Source: JAKJGV01 sp964617565 (GTDB lineage: Bacteria > Verrucomicrobiota > Kiritimatiellia > CAIQIC01 > JAGNIJ01). Taken from it: 34,527 nucleotides of DNA. This document shows, piece by piece, positions 23,975-31,885 of this stretch. A model generated the notes under the pieces. That model was not told the origin of the DNA, ran no database searches, and saw only the letters and a list, made by a program, of their open reading frames with translations. The stretch covers positions 1-34,527 of the forward strand of contig CAZTYH010000028.1 of the NCBI GenBank assembly GCA_964617565.1, written 5' to 3'. Position 1 is the stretch's first letter. The number at the start of each line of letters is the position of its first letter. The translations under genes were made by a program, and so were the position numbers.

Positions 23975-24817
23975 TCAAATCCCGGTAATTGAATACGTAC
24001 AGTTCTCGGCGCCTTCCGAATACAACGCGCCCTGGAAGAGCGACTCCATGCGCATCGCGGTAGAATACTTGCAGAAACCGGTTCGCTCCAAGCTAAAACG
24101 CTCTGTGAGGTTCGACATCCAGATCGGCGCGTCGCGATAGGTCTTTAATTCCAGGATCACGCCCGAGAAGGGCCGATTGAATGCCGTTGCGCTGTCCATA
24201 CAGCGCCAGCGAACGCCCATCGGCGGCAACTCCCAGCCGCGCGCAGGGCAGTAGCAGAGGCGGCGATCAAACGTGACGCGCGCATAATCGTCCTGCGCCC
24301 CGAGGTAAGATTCGCGGAGATAACGGATATTCATGACCGGCCGCGCATCCATCACGTTCATCAGTCGGCGGAACTCGCCGAAGTTGACGCGCTCGTGCCG
24401 GTTCCGAAAAGGGATATCCGGCGGCTTGCCGCTGAAGAGCTCCGGGCCCCAATACTTCCGCGGGATCATCACCCGGCTCTTCACGATCGTCCCCTTGATC
24501 TTCCGCTTCACCTCGATGAACACGGGCGCCGTACCGTCCGTTCCATACGTCCGGCAGCGCAGCTTGAAGCGGTTGACCGCCTCGCGCTCCTTGGCGTAAT
24601 GCAACGCAAGCGTCTCCGAGTCCAATTGCAGCGTGGTGATGATGTACTCCGGAGGATCGCCCGCGGCATTCGGATCTCGCACACAAAACGCGCGAAGGAA
24701 CTCGCGAATCTCGGGAACCAGCGAAGGATGGATGATGTACTTCGCCTCGTAGCGATCCAGCTCGACCTTGTCCTCAAGGACATTGGCTGCTTTGCCGGCT
24801 TTATTGCGTTCTGCCAT
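23975..24817 (-). CDS. VTC-domain protein (polyphosphate polymerase-like, triphosphate-tunnel fold)
   Basis: A 280-residue protein that is almost entirely one VTC domain. Conserved charged strands of the tunnel are visible: 'LDRYEAKYIIHPS' (about 20-32), 'FKLRCRTYG', 'VFIEVKRKIKGTIVKSRVMI', 'MNIRYLRESY', 'YARVTFDRRL' and 'GVILELKTYRDAPIWMSNL'. In yeast Vtc4 this domain makes polyphosphate from ATP, using a ring of Lys and Arg residues and an acidic residue for metal; the equivalents (RYEAKY, RCR, EVKRK, KSR, RYLRESY, FDRR, ELK) are all present, so activity is plausible. It has no membrane segment. It lies 49 bp after the zinc-finger gene and 4 bp before DUF4956. In yeast VTC passes polyphosphate through a membrane partner, a role DUF4956 could play here (inference). 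Confidence 0.9.
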   Translation of the reverse strand: MAERNKAGKAANVLEDKVELDRYEAKYIIHPSLVPEIREFLRAFCVRDPNAAGDPPEYIITTLQLDSETLALHYAKEREAVNRFKLRCRTYGTDGTAPVFIEVKRKIKGTIVKSRVMIPRKYWGPELFSGKPPDIPFRNRHERVNFGEFRRLMNVMDARPVMNIRYLRESYLGAQDDYARVTFDRRLCYCPARGWELPPMGVRWRCMDSATAFNRPFSGVILELKTYRDAPIWMSNLTERFSLERTGFCKYSTAMRMESLFQGALYSEGAENCTYSITGI

Positions 24818-24866
24818 GGAAACGATCCCAATCCGGATTCACTCTACCCTCCCGCGTCCCGGCTGT

Positions 24867-26228
24867 TCAGCTTGCAGAAGGTTTTCTTCCCGGCGAGGGG
24901 ATGGCCAGCGTGCCGTCGAAGAACTCGATGACATGCCCTTTTTCGATCAACCAGCGCAGCGGACTGATCACTTCCGACACCGCCTGCGAATCCGGCGCCG
25001 CGCCGGGGCGCAATTGCTCCACCAACTGCTGGCGGGTGCAGCCGGGATGCTGGCGAAGGAAATCGAGCACGTCCGCGATCGGCTTCACGGCATGGGCCGA
25101 ATCCAGTGGATGCGGCGCGTTGGCGCTTACAAAAGTCGCCCCGTTTCGCGTCTTGAACAAATGCAGCCGCATGTGATGAAACGCGGGACGCAAGGCGAGC
25201 ATCAACGTAAACGGCCGGTGGCTTTCGCGGGTCCACGCATCGCGAACCGCGTTGCGCAAGGCGCGATCCTCGATGCGTGCCGCGACCGCAGGCGTAATCA
25301 CGGTGCGTTTCATCCGCGCCGCAAAGGAAGGCGCAAACTTCTCAAGGAACTGCTTCTCTGCTTCGCGCCGCGACAACTCTTCAGTGCCCTCGGCATCCTT
25401 CGCGCGAAAGACGGTCTGCCGCCTGCATTCGTCTTTCCACTTTTCAATCAGGTCGGGATCCCGGACGGTTTCAATCTGTTTGCGGTAATCGTCCAGCGAC
25501 ATATGGGCAAAGCGCGTGCGATGTATTTCAAGGAGGCGCTCGTTATATCCATGATAGTTCGGTGGTCCGAGGATTTGCCCGCTCAAGCGGCAGCGCGCCA
25601 CGCAGATGAAGTTTCCTGTCGGCGGATCCACTTCCCGGTCTTCGCGCGTGAACCTCGTTTCCAGATGAATCGCCACCGCGTGCGCCACAAGCGCCGACTC
25701 GTCCATGAAGATAATGCCGCACTCCTTGCACTGGAAGATCGGCGGCGGATCGGGCTGATCGCGCCGCGTCTGAATTTCCACTTTAACAAGATAGTGCTCG
25801 GGATTGGACAGGAACCCGTGCGCCAACTTCACCAGCGGATATGCCCGCCCGGAATTGCGCAGGTCGCGCACGATAAGACCGAGCGTGTTCCGCTCCGGAA
25901 TAAAACTCACGACCACCGGCGCGCGCACTTCCGGCTCGGGCCGCGATTCCTCGCGGGACCTGAAAGGACGGCGCCCTTCTCTTCCGTGCGGCCGCGGCCC
26001 CTGCGGCCGATCCCCCGGCGCCCGGGGGGGACGCCCGCGGTCGGATGGACGACGGGGCGGACCGCCCGGACGCCCGCGTCCGCGCCTATCGCGCTCAAAA
26101 CGCTCGGGCCTCCCCTCAAAATGCGCGTAAGGATTGCGATCCGGCACCTCCCTCGCCCATTGCGGTACGAAATTGAGGTCGAAGGTTATATCCGCCTGCG
26201 CGTGCTCGTTCTGGTTTTCCGAATCCAC
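24867..26228 (-). CDS. C2H2 zinc-finger / winged-helix-like protein with Arg-Pro-Gly-rich N-terminus (function unknown)
   Basis: About 453 residues from GTG 26228. The frame stays open to 26294, but that longer start lies inside a palindrome, so I prefer the GTG; its Shine-Dalgarno is weak. After 'ITFDLNFVPQWAREVPDRNP' comes a basic, low-complexity stretch rich in Arg, Gly and Pro (about 40-100), like RNA- or DNA-binding tails. 'FQCKECGIIFMDESALVAHA' followed by 'VAIH' gives C167-x2-C170-x12-H183-x4-H188, a textbook C2H2 finger, uncommon in bacteria. The C-terminal 75 residues ('DVLDFLRQHPGCTRQQLVEQ', 'VISPLRWLIEKGHVIEFFDG') look like a winged helix. I do not recognise a named family, though it seems a conserved type. 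It is first in the VTC-DUF4956-HlyD-TolC-CotH block and might regulate it. Confidence 0.75.
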   Translation of the reverse strand: MDSENQNEHAQADITFDLNFVPQWAREVPDRNPYAHFEGRPERFERDRRGRGRPGGPPRRPSDRGRPPRAPGDRPQGPRPHGREGRRPFRSREESRPEPEVRAPVVVSFIPERNTLGLIVRDLRNSGRAYPLVKLAHGFLSNPEHYLVKVEIQTRRDQPDPPPIFQCKECGIIFMDESALVAHAVAIHLETRFTREDREVDPPTGNFICVARCRLSGQILGPPNYHGYNERLLEIHRTRFAHMSLDDYRKQIETVRDPDLIEKWKDECRRQTVFRAKDAEGTEELSRREAEKQFLEKFAPSFAARMKRTVITPAVAARIEDRALRNAVRDAWTRESHRPFTLMLALRPAFHHMRLHLFKTRNGATFVSANAPHPLDSAHAVKPIADVLDFLRQHPGCTRQQLVEQLRPGAAPDSQAVSEVISPLRWLIEKGHVIEFFDGTLAIPSPGRKPSAS

Positions 26229-26254
26229 GGGGTCTTTCAGGGCGTCACACCCAA

Positions 26255-26303
26255 TTTTTCCAATGATTGGAAAATTGTTACCAGCTTTTTCCAATCATTG
26301 GAA
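26255..26303. repeat. pair of near-identical palindromes in a divergent promoter region
   Basis: TTTTCCAATGATTGGAAAA (26256-26274) and TTCCAATCATTGGAA (26289-26303, preceded by a T-run) share the 15-bp core TTCCAATSATTGGAA. Their centres (26265 and 26296) are 31 bp apart, about three helical turns. They lie between the zinc-finger gene (minus) and the transglutaminase-like gene (plus), and look like operator sites or members of a dispersed repeat. Confidence 0.7.
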
Positions 26304-26310
26304 GCCCGCA

Positions 26311-26410
26311 NNNNNNNNNNNNNNNNNNNNNNNNNNNNNNNNNNNNNNNNNNNNNNNNNNNNNNNNNNNNNNNNNNNNNNNNNNNNNNNNNNNNNNNNNN
26401 NNNNNNNNNN
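26311..26410. other. assembly gap (100 N) before the transglutaminase-like gene
   Basis: It hides the start of the plus-strand gene and part of the shared promoter region. It begins 7 bp after the second palindrome. Confidence 0.95.
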
Positions 26411-28090
26411 GAGAAATATTCCTCCGCCGTCACGCTTTCCGACATGGAGATCTTTGTCTTTCCGGAGCTGCTCTACAGCCTCGTGCTGGCCAACATCATG
26501 TCGCCGCGCATCTGGGCGTGGCGCAATGATCCGTGGTTCGCGAAGCTGGACAAGATGACGCCCTACCGGCGCGTGTTGCGGCTCAAGCAGTTCATCATTG
26601 ACCATTATGAGTTCAATCTCGACCTGGACACGTGGGGCTTGACCACGCAGGAAAGGGAGCTGACTCGTTTCGCGCCGTTCATGGACGAGGAAACGATCAG
26701 CCGCAGCAACGCGCTGTTCGGGTATGAGGGCGACAAGTATTACTTCGATATCGAGATCCGGAAACACTTCGGTCTCGATAAATACGATTCCAGCGCGATC
26801 CCCTACTGGAAGACGGAAACGGTCGAGGCGATGGACGCCTTCCGGTTCAAGTCGGGCTACCGCACCGGCGCCGGCGAATGCGTTTCGCTTTCCACCCTGT
26901 ATGCCGCGGCGCTGTTCGTGGTCTGCCGCGTACCGCTGGAGCAGATTTACCTGATGGCCACTCCGCTCCACTCGCAGAATTTCGTGGATGTCGCGGACGG
27001 CATACTCACCAACAATCGGCGCGTGGTGACAAAGAAAATGTGGTTCAACGGAACGGAACTCACCGCCAAGGCGCAGCGCGCTCTGAGGAACGAGCAGGTT
27101 ACGGTCGTTGCCCACAACACGGGCTGGATTCACGTCGTTTATCCCGACGCGACGATCAGCAGTGACGCGTACCGGCATTTCAGTTCGCAGCTTCGCTCGT
27201 ATCTCACCACCGACATCAACATGGAGATCCTTGCCAACTACCTGCGACAGAACGCGCCGCTGCAGAAGTGTTTCCAGATCATGCACGAGGTGGGAGCCAA
27301 GCGCCGCTACATCCCGGCGGAAATCGTTTACCATTATGAGCACGGCAGTTCGTACCTCGTCAGCGACAATACGCGGGAAAAACTGTTGGAAGAGATTGAT
27401 GAAGACGAGTACTACGCGGAAATGCTCGACGGGCGCATCCCGCTGAACAAGTTCGAGTCGTTTTTCAGGGAAAACCGGCTGGACCTGGCGCGGGAAGAGG
27501 ACCGGCAGCGGCTGGCGCGTGAATTCACCTGCTACAACGCGCGCGCCTCGGAGATCGTGGAAGACATCTGCCGCTTCACCCATCTCGAACCGCGACTGCC
27601 CGACCCGGAAACAAAGAGCTTCAAGGAAAGCGATCCCATTCAATTGAGCCCGGACATGACGCGCGAGCAGGTCGTGGAATCGCTGAACGCACGGCGCTCG
27701 ACGCATATCGTGGCCGACCTCGCGTTCTATGCCGCGCGCGATCTCGGCCGTACGGACTGGCGCCCGTTCATGAAGGCAGCGATGGAACGGAATCCCGTTT
27801 CCGTGGTCGGCGCAAAGGATATGAGCGACCAGGGGGTCATCGAGAACCTGGCCGCCATGCCGAACGAATCCATTTATGACGGTCCGCGCGTAGCGCAACC
27901 GGATGAAGTTTGGAACTATGGCCGGGGCGATGGGCTGGAGCGCGCGATCTGCCTTGCGAATATCCTGAAGGCGCGGAACCCGGAGCGCGCGATCAAGCTC
28001 GTTTCGGATGGCGAAGCCCGGCTGGAGTGCGGCGACCTCCGCGTTTCGTGGCCGACCGCAAAGGGGCTTCGAACGGAGCAGACGCTGTAG
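26411..28090 (+). CDS. transglutaminase-like (papain-fold) protein, 5' end missing
   Basis: The visible part is 559 residues ending in TAG at 28088-28090; the start is in the gap. A central segment resembles a transglutaminase-like core: 'GYRTGAGECVSLSTLYAAAL' places a Cys (codon 26879-26881) at the start of a helix, 'MATPLHSQNFV' places a His 30 residues later (26969-26971), and 'GWIHVVYPDATI' could supply the Asp. No signal peptide can be judged. Flanking regions are rich in charged helices with no other domain I recognise. Transglutaminase-fold proteins include peptidases and crosslinkers as well as inactive versions. It is divergent from the VTC/CotH block and shares its regulatory region, so a joint role is possible. 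Fold assignment is moderate, function unknown. Confidence 0.65.
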   Translation, partial: EKYSSAVTLSDMEIFVFPELLYSLVLANIMSPRIWAWRNDPWFAKLDKMTPYRRVLRLKQFIIDHYEFNLDLDTWGLTTQERELTRFAPFMDEETISRSNALFGYEGDKYYFDIEIRKHFGLDKYDSSAIPYWKTETVEAMDAFRFKSGYRTGAGECVSLSTLYAAALFVVCRVPLEQIYLMATPLHSQNFVDVADGILTNNRRVVTKKMWFNGTELTAKAQRALRNEQVTVVAHNTGWIHVVYPDATISSDAYRHFSSQLRSYLTTDINMEILANYLRQNAPLQKCFQIMHEVGAKRRYIPAEIVYHYEHGSSYLVSDNTREKLLEEIDEDEYYAEMLDGRIPLNKFESFFRENRLDLAREEDRQRLAREFTCYNARASEIVEDICRFTHLEPRLPDPETKSFKESDPIQLSPDMTREQVVESLNARRSTHIVADLAFYAARDLGRTDWRPFMKAAMERNPVSVVGAKDMSDQGVIENLAAMPNESIYDGPRVAQPDEVWNYGRGDGLERAICLANILKARNPERAIKLVSDGEARLECGDLRVSWPTAKGLRTEQTL

Positions 28091-28190
28091 NNNNNNNNNN
28101 NNNNNNNNNNNNNNNNNNNNNNNNNNNNNNNNNNNNNNNNNNNNNNNNNNNNNNNNNNNNNNNNNNNNNNNNNNNNNNNNNNNNNNNNNN
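28091..28190. other. assembly gap (100 N) between convergent genes
   Basis: It starts immediately after the TAG of the transglutaminase-like gene and hides the C-terminus and stop of the multi-module secreted protein. Confidence 0.95.
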
Positions 28191-29361
28191 GCCGTTCGAC
28201 ACCGTACGGCATCCACGGACCCGCATCCATCAGGTTCGTCTTGAACATGATGAAATACGTGCGGCTGTTTGTGGACCAATCCACGCCAACGCCGGCGGAA
28301 GTCATGCTGCCCACTCCGCTGAACTTCGAGGCCGGACTGGTCGGATCCGTATCCGCAGCGAATTCCTCTTCATTGGTATATTCGTCGTCATCCGGATCGT
28401 CGGCGGCCACCCACTCACCCGGTTCGCCGGGGAAGTACAGCTCCCACCACCAGTTCGGAAGCCCGTCGGTGTATTCCGAATCGAGGTTCGTATAGACCAG
28501 CATCGCATCATCCATCATGAATGCGCGATCGGCTCCCGGCCCGTTGCCGGAGAATTCTGCATGCACCACGGGCACTACAAACTGCACATCCACATCGGTG
28601 CAGGTGCCGGTAACCGCATAGTGCTGCCAAGCGCCGTCTGCCGGAGGACTGATGGCAACGACGGTGTCGGCTTGAACCTTGTTCGGATAATCGCCGCCAT
28701 ACCATTCCAGGCGCAACTCCGCATCCGTCAACAGGAATTCGGTCTCCCGCTTGATCCATACGGAGAACACATACGTTCCAGTCTGCGCGACAACCGGCTG
28801 CATAAGCATCGCCTCATAACCGGGCAATCCCGTTTCCCATCCATGGAACGCAACGCCATTGGTTCCGCTGTGCCAGGCCCACTCATGGATTTCAACCAGG
28901 TATTGCGGAATCCCGTACCATTCGCGGATATCCGTCCAGTTTCCGATTTCAAAACCGCCATTCTCCATTTCGGTTCGCACCGGCACCACGCTGATATCGT
29001 CGAAGATAATCGCTTCGTTAAACTCAATCGTCCCGTCATCGTATTCAGACCGGACGATAAAGCGGACGTGGCTGAGGTCTGGCGCGTAGCAGGACCCCAC
29101 GACTCCGAACCGGTTCCACACGGTGCTCTTCGGCACGTTCAACGCCAGGATGTCCTGCACATTTTCCTGAACCTTGACGCCATCCTTGTCGTACCATTCC
29201 ATGGCGATTTCCAGCATCGTCGGCTGTGCACCTTCCTGCACCTGCATGTAGAGCGAGAACTCATACGTGCCGCCGGTCGTTACCACATCCTGGAACAATG
29301 CCGCGTGGCCCGGATCCCATGTTGGGAAGTAAGCCCCGTAGGTGCCGGAATGCGCAGCCCA
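28191..29361 (-). CDS. multi-module secreted protein, C-terminal part (both ends in gaps)
   Basis: About 390 residues in one open frame, probably the continuation of the gene at 29462-30973. It starts inside a beta-sandwich module ('WAAHSGTYGAYFPTWDPG', 'GGTYEFSLYMQVQEGAQP', ending 'EAIIFDDISVVPV'), followed by another complete one ('NGGFEIGNWTDIREWYGIPQ', 'WAWHSGTNGVAFHGWE', 'TGTYVFSVWIKRETEF', 'AFMMDDAMLVYTN'). Then comes 'GLPNWWWELYFPGEPGEWVA' and the Asp-rich 'ADDPDDDEYTNEEEFAADTD' tail, a calcium-binding-like element typical of secreted Verrucomicrobia/Kiritimatiellota proteins. The end reads 'SRTYFIMFKTNLMDAGPWMP', the usual C-terminal beta domain, cut by the next gap. No catalytic domain is seen; a carbohydrate- or surface-binding role is inferred. 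Confidence 0.75.
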
Positions 29362-29461
29362 NNNNNNNNNNNNNNNNNNNNNNNNNNNNNNNNNNNNNNN
29401 NNNNNNNNNNNNNNNNNNNNNNNNNNNNNNNNNNNNNNNNNNNNNNNNNNNNNNNNNNNNN
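29362..29461. other. assembly gap (100 N) inside the multi-module secreted protein
   Basis: Complete codons end at 29462 and resume at 29361, so if this is one gene the true missing length is a multiple of three, not 100. Confidence 0.95.
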
Positions 29462-30973
29462 CTTAAGCAACAGGTACTGGCGACCTGTTTCGAACAGCGA
29501 GTTGGAGGAAAGAATATAAGGGGCATAATAAACACGCACCACGTTGGTACTGTAAAGCACCCCGCCCGCCGTACGGGGATGCGAGGCTTCGTATTTCCAC
29601 ACATCCACCGTCTTGGTTCCAGAAACGGGCAAGCCGTGGAAAGGATCGGCATCTTCGATCTCAGCCGTGCCGGCGTGTGTCATCAGAACATTTGTTTCCA
29701 CCCATTCGGCGGTATCCGGCCTCTGCCATGATGTGCGCATCCACACCGAGGCCTCTTCTCCGTCGTACTTTGCGAGGCTCCCCACATCCGTTATCACGAA
29801 ATACGTGTTGGATCGTGTTGTGTAGTTGACCTGCAGAAACGGACCTTGTTCGCCCGCGCCGGGAACCTTTTCCAACATCGCATTCTGGCCGATTCCTGAG
29901 TGATAAGCCCAATTGGTTCGCACCGACACGCCATCATGAGCCGCCTTCCAGAAGCGCACGTCGTCAATCCGCGCGGCGCGGCCCACGACATCGTTGGTGA
30001 TTCTTTCCCAGCTCATTTCAATAACGGGTCTGACCTGGTGAACCAGGGGGTTTGTCAATGTGCCGACCACATAATACTCGCGCCATGTGTTGTCATTGGG
30101 CGTGATGAAATTGGTTACGGCATCGTCCTGAAGCTTCGTTGAGCCGGTTTCGTCAAGAAACTCGATGCGGAGGGCTCCGGCATCCATCTTGAAATTCTCT
30201 TCCCTGGACATCCACATCGAGAACGAGTACGTGCCGGTGGAAAGCATTGTCAGGGGTTGGCTGACACGATTCACTGTAACCGTCTCCGCCGGCTCCCATC
30301 CCGCAAGATGCACACCTTGTGTGCCCGAGCGGGCCGCCCATCCGACCCGGCCCCAGTTCGCTTCCGGAGAAGCACCCCAGCCGGAACCACGCCACGCCTC
30401 ATGCTGGCCGACTTCAAAGCCCGCGTTCACAATGGAGGGCAATCCCGTGTAACTGCCTTCGATCACCTCCGCATCGTCGAAAAACACGGCTTTCGAACCA
30501 CTGCCCGCGCCGGTCCATGCTGCATAAAGGGTAGGCCGAACATACGCGGTCAGCGGATTCGTCAAAACGCCGGTGACGTGCATGTGATGCCAGAGGCCGT
30601 CCTGCGGAGTCGCCAGGTAGTCAGCGATAATATCGGTCTCCGTCTTCGTGGTGCCGTCCGGCCCATATCCTTCGAGCTTCATCTCGAACGTCGTCGGATC
30701 AAAGTCCTTTTCCTGGAGAACGAACAGCGAGAAAGTATAGGTTCCAATATCCCCGATGGCTATATTCTGCCAGAAGCCGCCGTTGGCCCCCGCGTCCCAT
30801 CCATACAGGGCGCCACCCCAACCGCCGCTGTGCGCGCTCCATGTTTCACGATTGGCATTCCCGAAGAAGGTCCACGAACCTCCTGTTTCCAAGCTCGGAT
30901 CACCAGCCAGGTTCGCCTGCGCGACACAGACGCACAAGAGCAGCGCGAGAATTATATGCATGTAGAACTTCAT
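29462..30973 (-). CDS. multi-module secreted protein, N-terminal part (3' end in gap)
   Basis: 504 residues are visible. Two ATGs are possible; the one at 30973 is chosen because AGGGAG (plus 30983-30988) abuts the outer ATG but sits 9 bp before this one. The signal peptide is 'MKFYMHIILALLLCVCVAQA'. Two modules follow: the first (about 25-180) with 'RETWSAHSGGWGGALYGWDA', 'GGFWQNIAIGDIGTYTFSLF' and 'AVFFDDAEV'; the second (about 185-345) with 'NAGFEVGQHEAWRGSGWGAS', 'GWAARSGTQGVHLAGWEP', 'STGTYSFSMWMSREENF' and 'ARIDDVRFW'. A further beta-rich region ('YFVITDVGSLAKYDGEEASV') runs into the gap. The modules have the look of galactose-binding-like carbohydrate-binding domains and resemble the N-terminal module of the LTD/CotH protein. 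The ligand is unknown. Confidence 0.78.
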
Positions 30974-30989
30974 GGTCTTCATCTCCCTT

Positions 30990-31003
30990 TGGAATCGCTT
31001 TCA
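30990..31003 (-). promoter_or_regulatory. LacI/CcpA-type operator-like site
   Basis: The minus strand reads TGAAAGCGATTCCA, which fits the LacI/CcpA-family consensus TGWNANCGNTNWCA with one mismatch. It lies 17 bp before the chosen start of the multi-module protein, next to its Shine-Dalgarno, where a bound repressor would block expression. Confidence 0.4.
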
Positions 31004-31017
31004 ACCAATAGTAATGA

Positions 31018-31083
31018 GCGCAATTAATTCATATAGCCCAGCAACGGACCAGAGGACAAGCTTGTAAAAGCGAAAACTTTTCG
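31018..31083 (-). promoter_or_regulatory. promoter region of the multi-module protein, with two palindromes
   Basis: On the minus strand TTGTCC and TATATG are separated by 18 bp (plus 31033-31062), a weak sigma-70-like pair. Two palindromes overlap or precede it: ACAAGCTTGT (31056-31065) and CGAAAACTTTTCG (31071-31083). The latter lies just past the stop of the HAD gene, but no T-run follows it on the minus strand. Confidence 0.3.
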
Positions 31084-31094
31084 AAGAACAAATC

Positions 31095-31754
31095 TTACCC
31101 AGATGTAAAAAAACGAATGATCTCCACCGTGCCTTCCGGACCGGGCATGGACGCCACACGCCCCCCGGCTTTTCGCACCGTTTCCTGCACGTCCGGCTCG
31201 GCATCCGACGGACACCCCACCCACTTAGCCGCCGTGCCGTCCAGCATGCTAATATCGTTCAAATGATCGCCAATTGCCAGCGTATGATCCGCAGACCCGC
31301 CGGACTGCGTATAAAACTGCCGTAATACGTTTCCCTTACCGACTTGATCAGGGAGCACGACAACCCATCCGCCGTTCCGGGTAATCTCCAGGTGCGGCAC
31401 GCCGGCCAGCGCATCGCCCAACTCTTTCGCAAAGCGATCGGCCTGTCCGTCCTCGCTCGCGACACAGAACACTGTGAACCCCTCCCCGATCCGCACATCC
31501 GGTGCGTAACGCTGCCGCCAATCATCCAGTCGGGAAGCAATTTTCTTCTGCACGCGCTCATGGAATCGCCTCAGCAGAATCCACGTGTGCGAATTCCACG
31601 GCTCGCTGGATTTGTATTCGCCNNNNNNNNNNNNNNNNNNNNNNNNNNNNNNNNNNNNNNNNNNNNNNNNNNNNNNNNNNNNNNNNNNNNNNNNNNNNNN
31701 NNNNNNNNNNNNNNNNNNNNNNACCAGGCGGATGGCTGGTTTTACGGCATGCAT
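31095..31754 (-). CDS. HAD-IIB (Cof-like) phosphatase, interrupted by an assembly gap
   Basis: The N-terminus is read as ATG 31754, 'MHAVKPAIRLV', the strand that normally precedes the DxDGT nucleophile motif; that motif is lost in the gap 31623-31722. After the gap, 175 residues remain: 'GEGFTVFCVASEDGQADRFA' (cap-region strand), the conserved lysine region 'VGKGNVLRQFYTQSGG', and motif IV 'LAIGDHLNDISMLDGTAAKW', followed by 'VGCPSDAEPDVQETVRKAGG'. This matches HAD subfamily IIB, which includes sucrose-phosphate and mannosyl- or glucosyl-3-phosphoglycerate phosphatases. The family is about 260-270 residues, so the gap is probably nearer 200-250 bp than 100. It is divergent from a glycerate kinase, which makes a glycosyl-phosphoglycerate substrate tempting but unproven. 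No Shine-Dalgarno is visible. Confidence 0.78.
   Translation of the reverse strand: MHAVKPAIRLXXXXXXXXXXXXXXXXXXXXXXXXXXXXXXXXXXGEYKSSEPWNSHTWILLRRFHERVQKKIASRLDDWRQRYAPDVRIGEGFTVFCVASEDGQADRFAKELGDALAGVPHLEITRNGGWVVVLPDQVGKGNVLRQFYTQSGGSADHTLAIGDHLNDISMLDGTAAKWVGCPSDAEPDVQETVRKAGGRVASMPGPEGTVEIIRFFTSG
31623..31722. other. assembly gap (100 N) inside the HAD phosphatase gene
   Basis: It removes the catalytic DxDGT motif and part of the cap domain. Comparison with family length suggests that more than 100 bp are missing. Confidence 0.95.
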
Positions 31755-31804
31755 TGTATGAAGTATACCCGCAGCACGGATTAACTTCCAGTGGATCCGT
31801 ACTT

Positions 31805-31825
31805 GAAACTGGAAATTGGAAACCG
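31805..31825. repeat. three tandem heptamers GAAAYYG
   Basis: GAAACTG (31805-31811), GAAATTG (31812-31818) and GAAACCG (31819-31825) follow each other without spacing, in the 131-bp region between the HAD phosphatase and glycerate kinase starts. Heptameric direct repeats are used by some transcription activators; which one would bind here is unknown. Confidence 0.5.
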
Positions 31826-31885
31826 GACACTTGCTTTAACGAACACCAATTAACCTGTATCTATTGACTGGCAACCTTTTTCACC

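Noticed and set aside
22145..24817. Classical type I secretion operon
   Set aside because: Adaptor and channel are present but no ABC transporter with Walker motifs is encoded in the window.
26229..26294. Longer N-terminus of the zinc-finger protein starting at 26294
   Set aside because: It would encode part of a regulatory palindrome as protein (EKAGNNFPIIG), which is unlikely to be conserved coding sequence.
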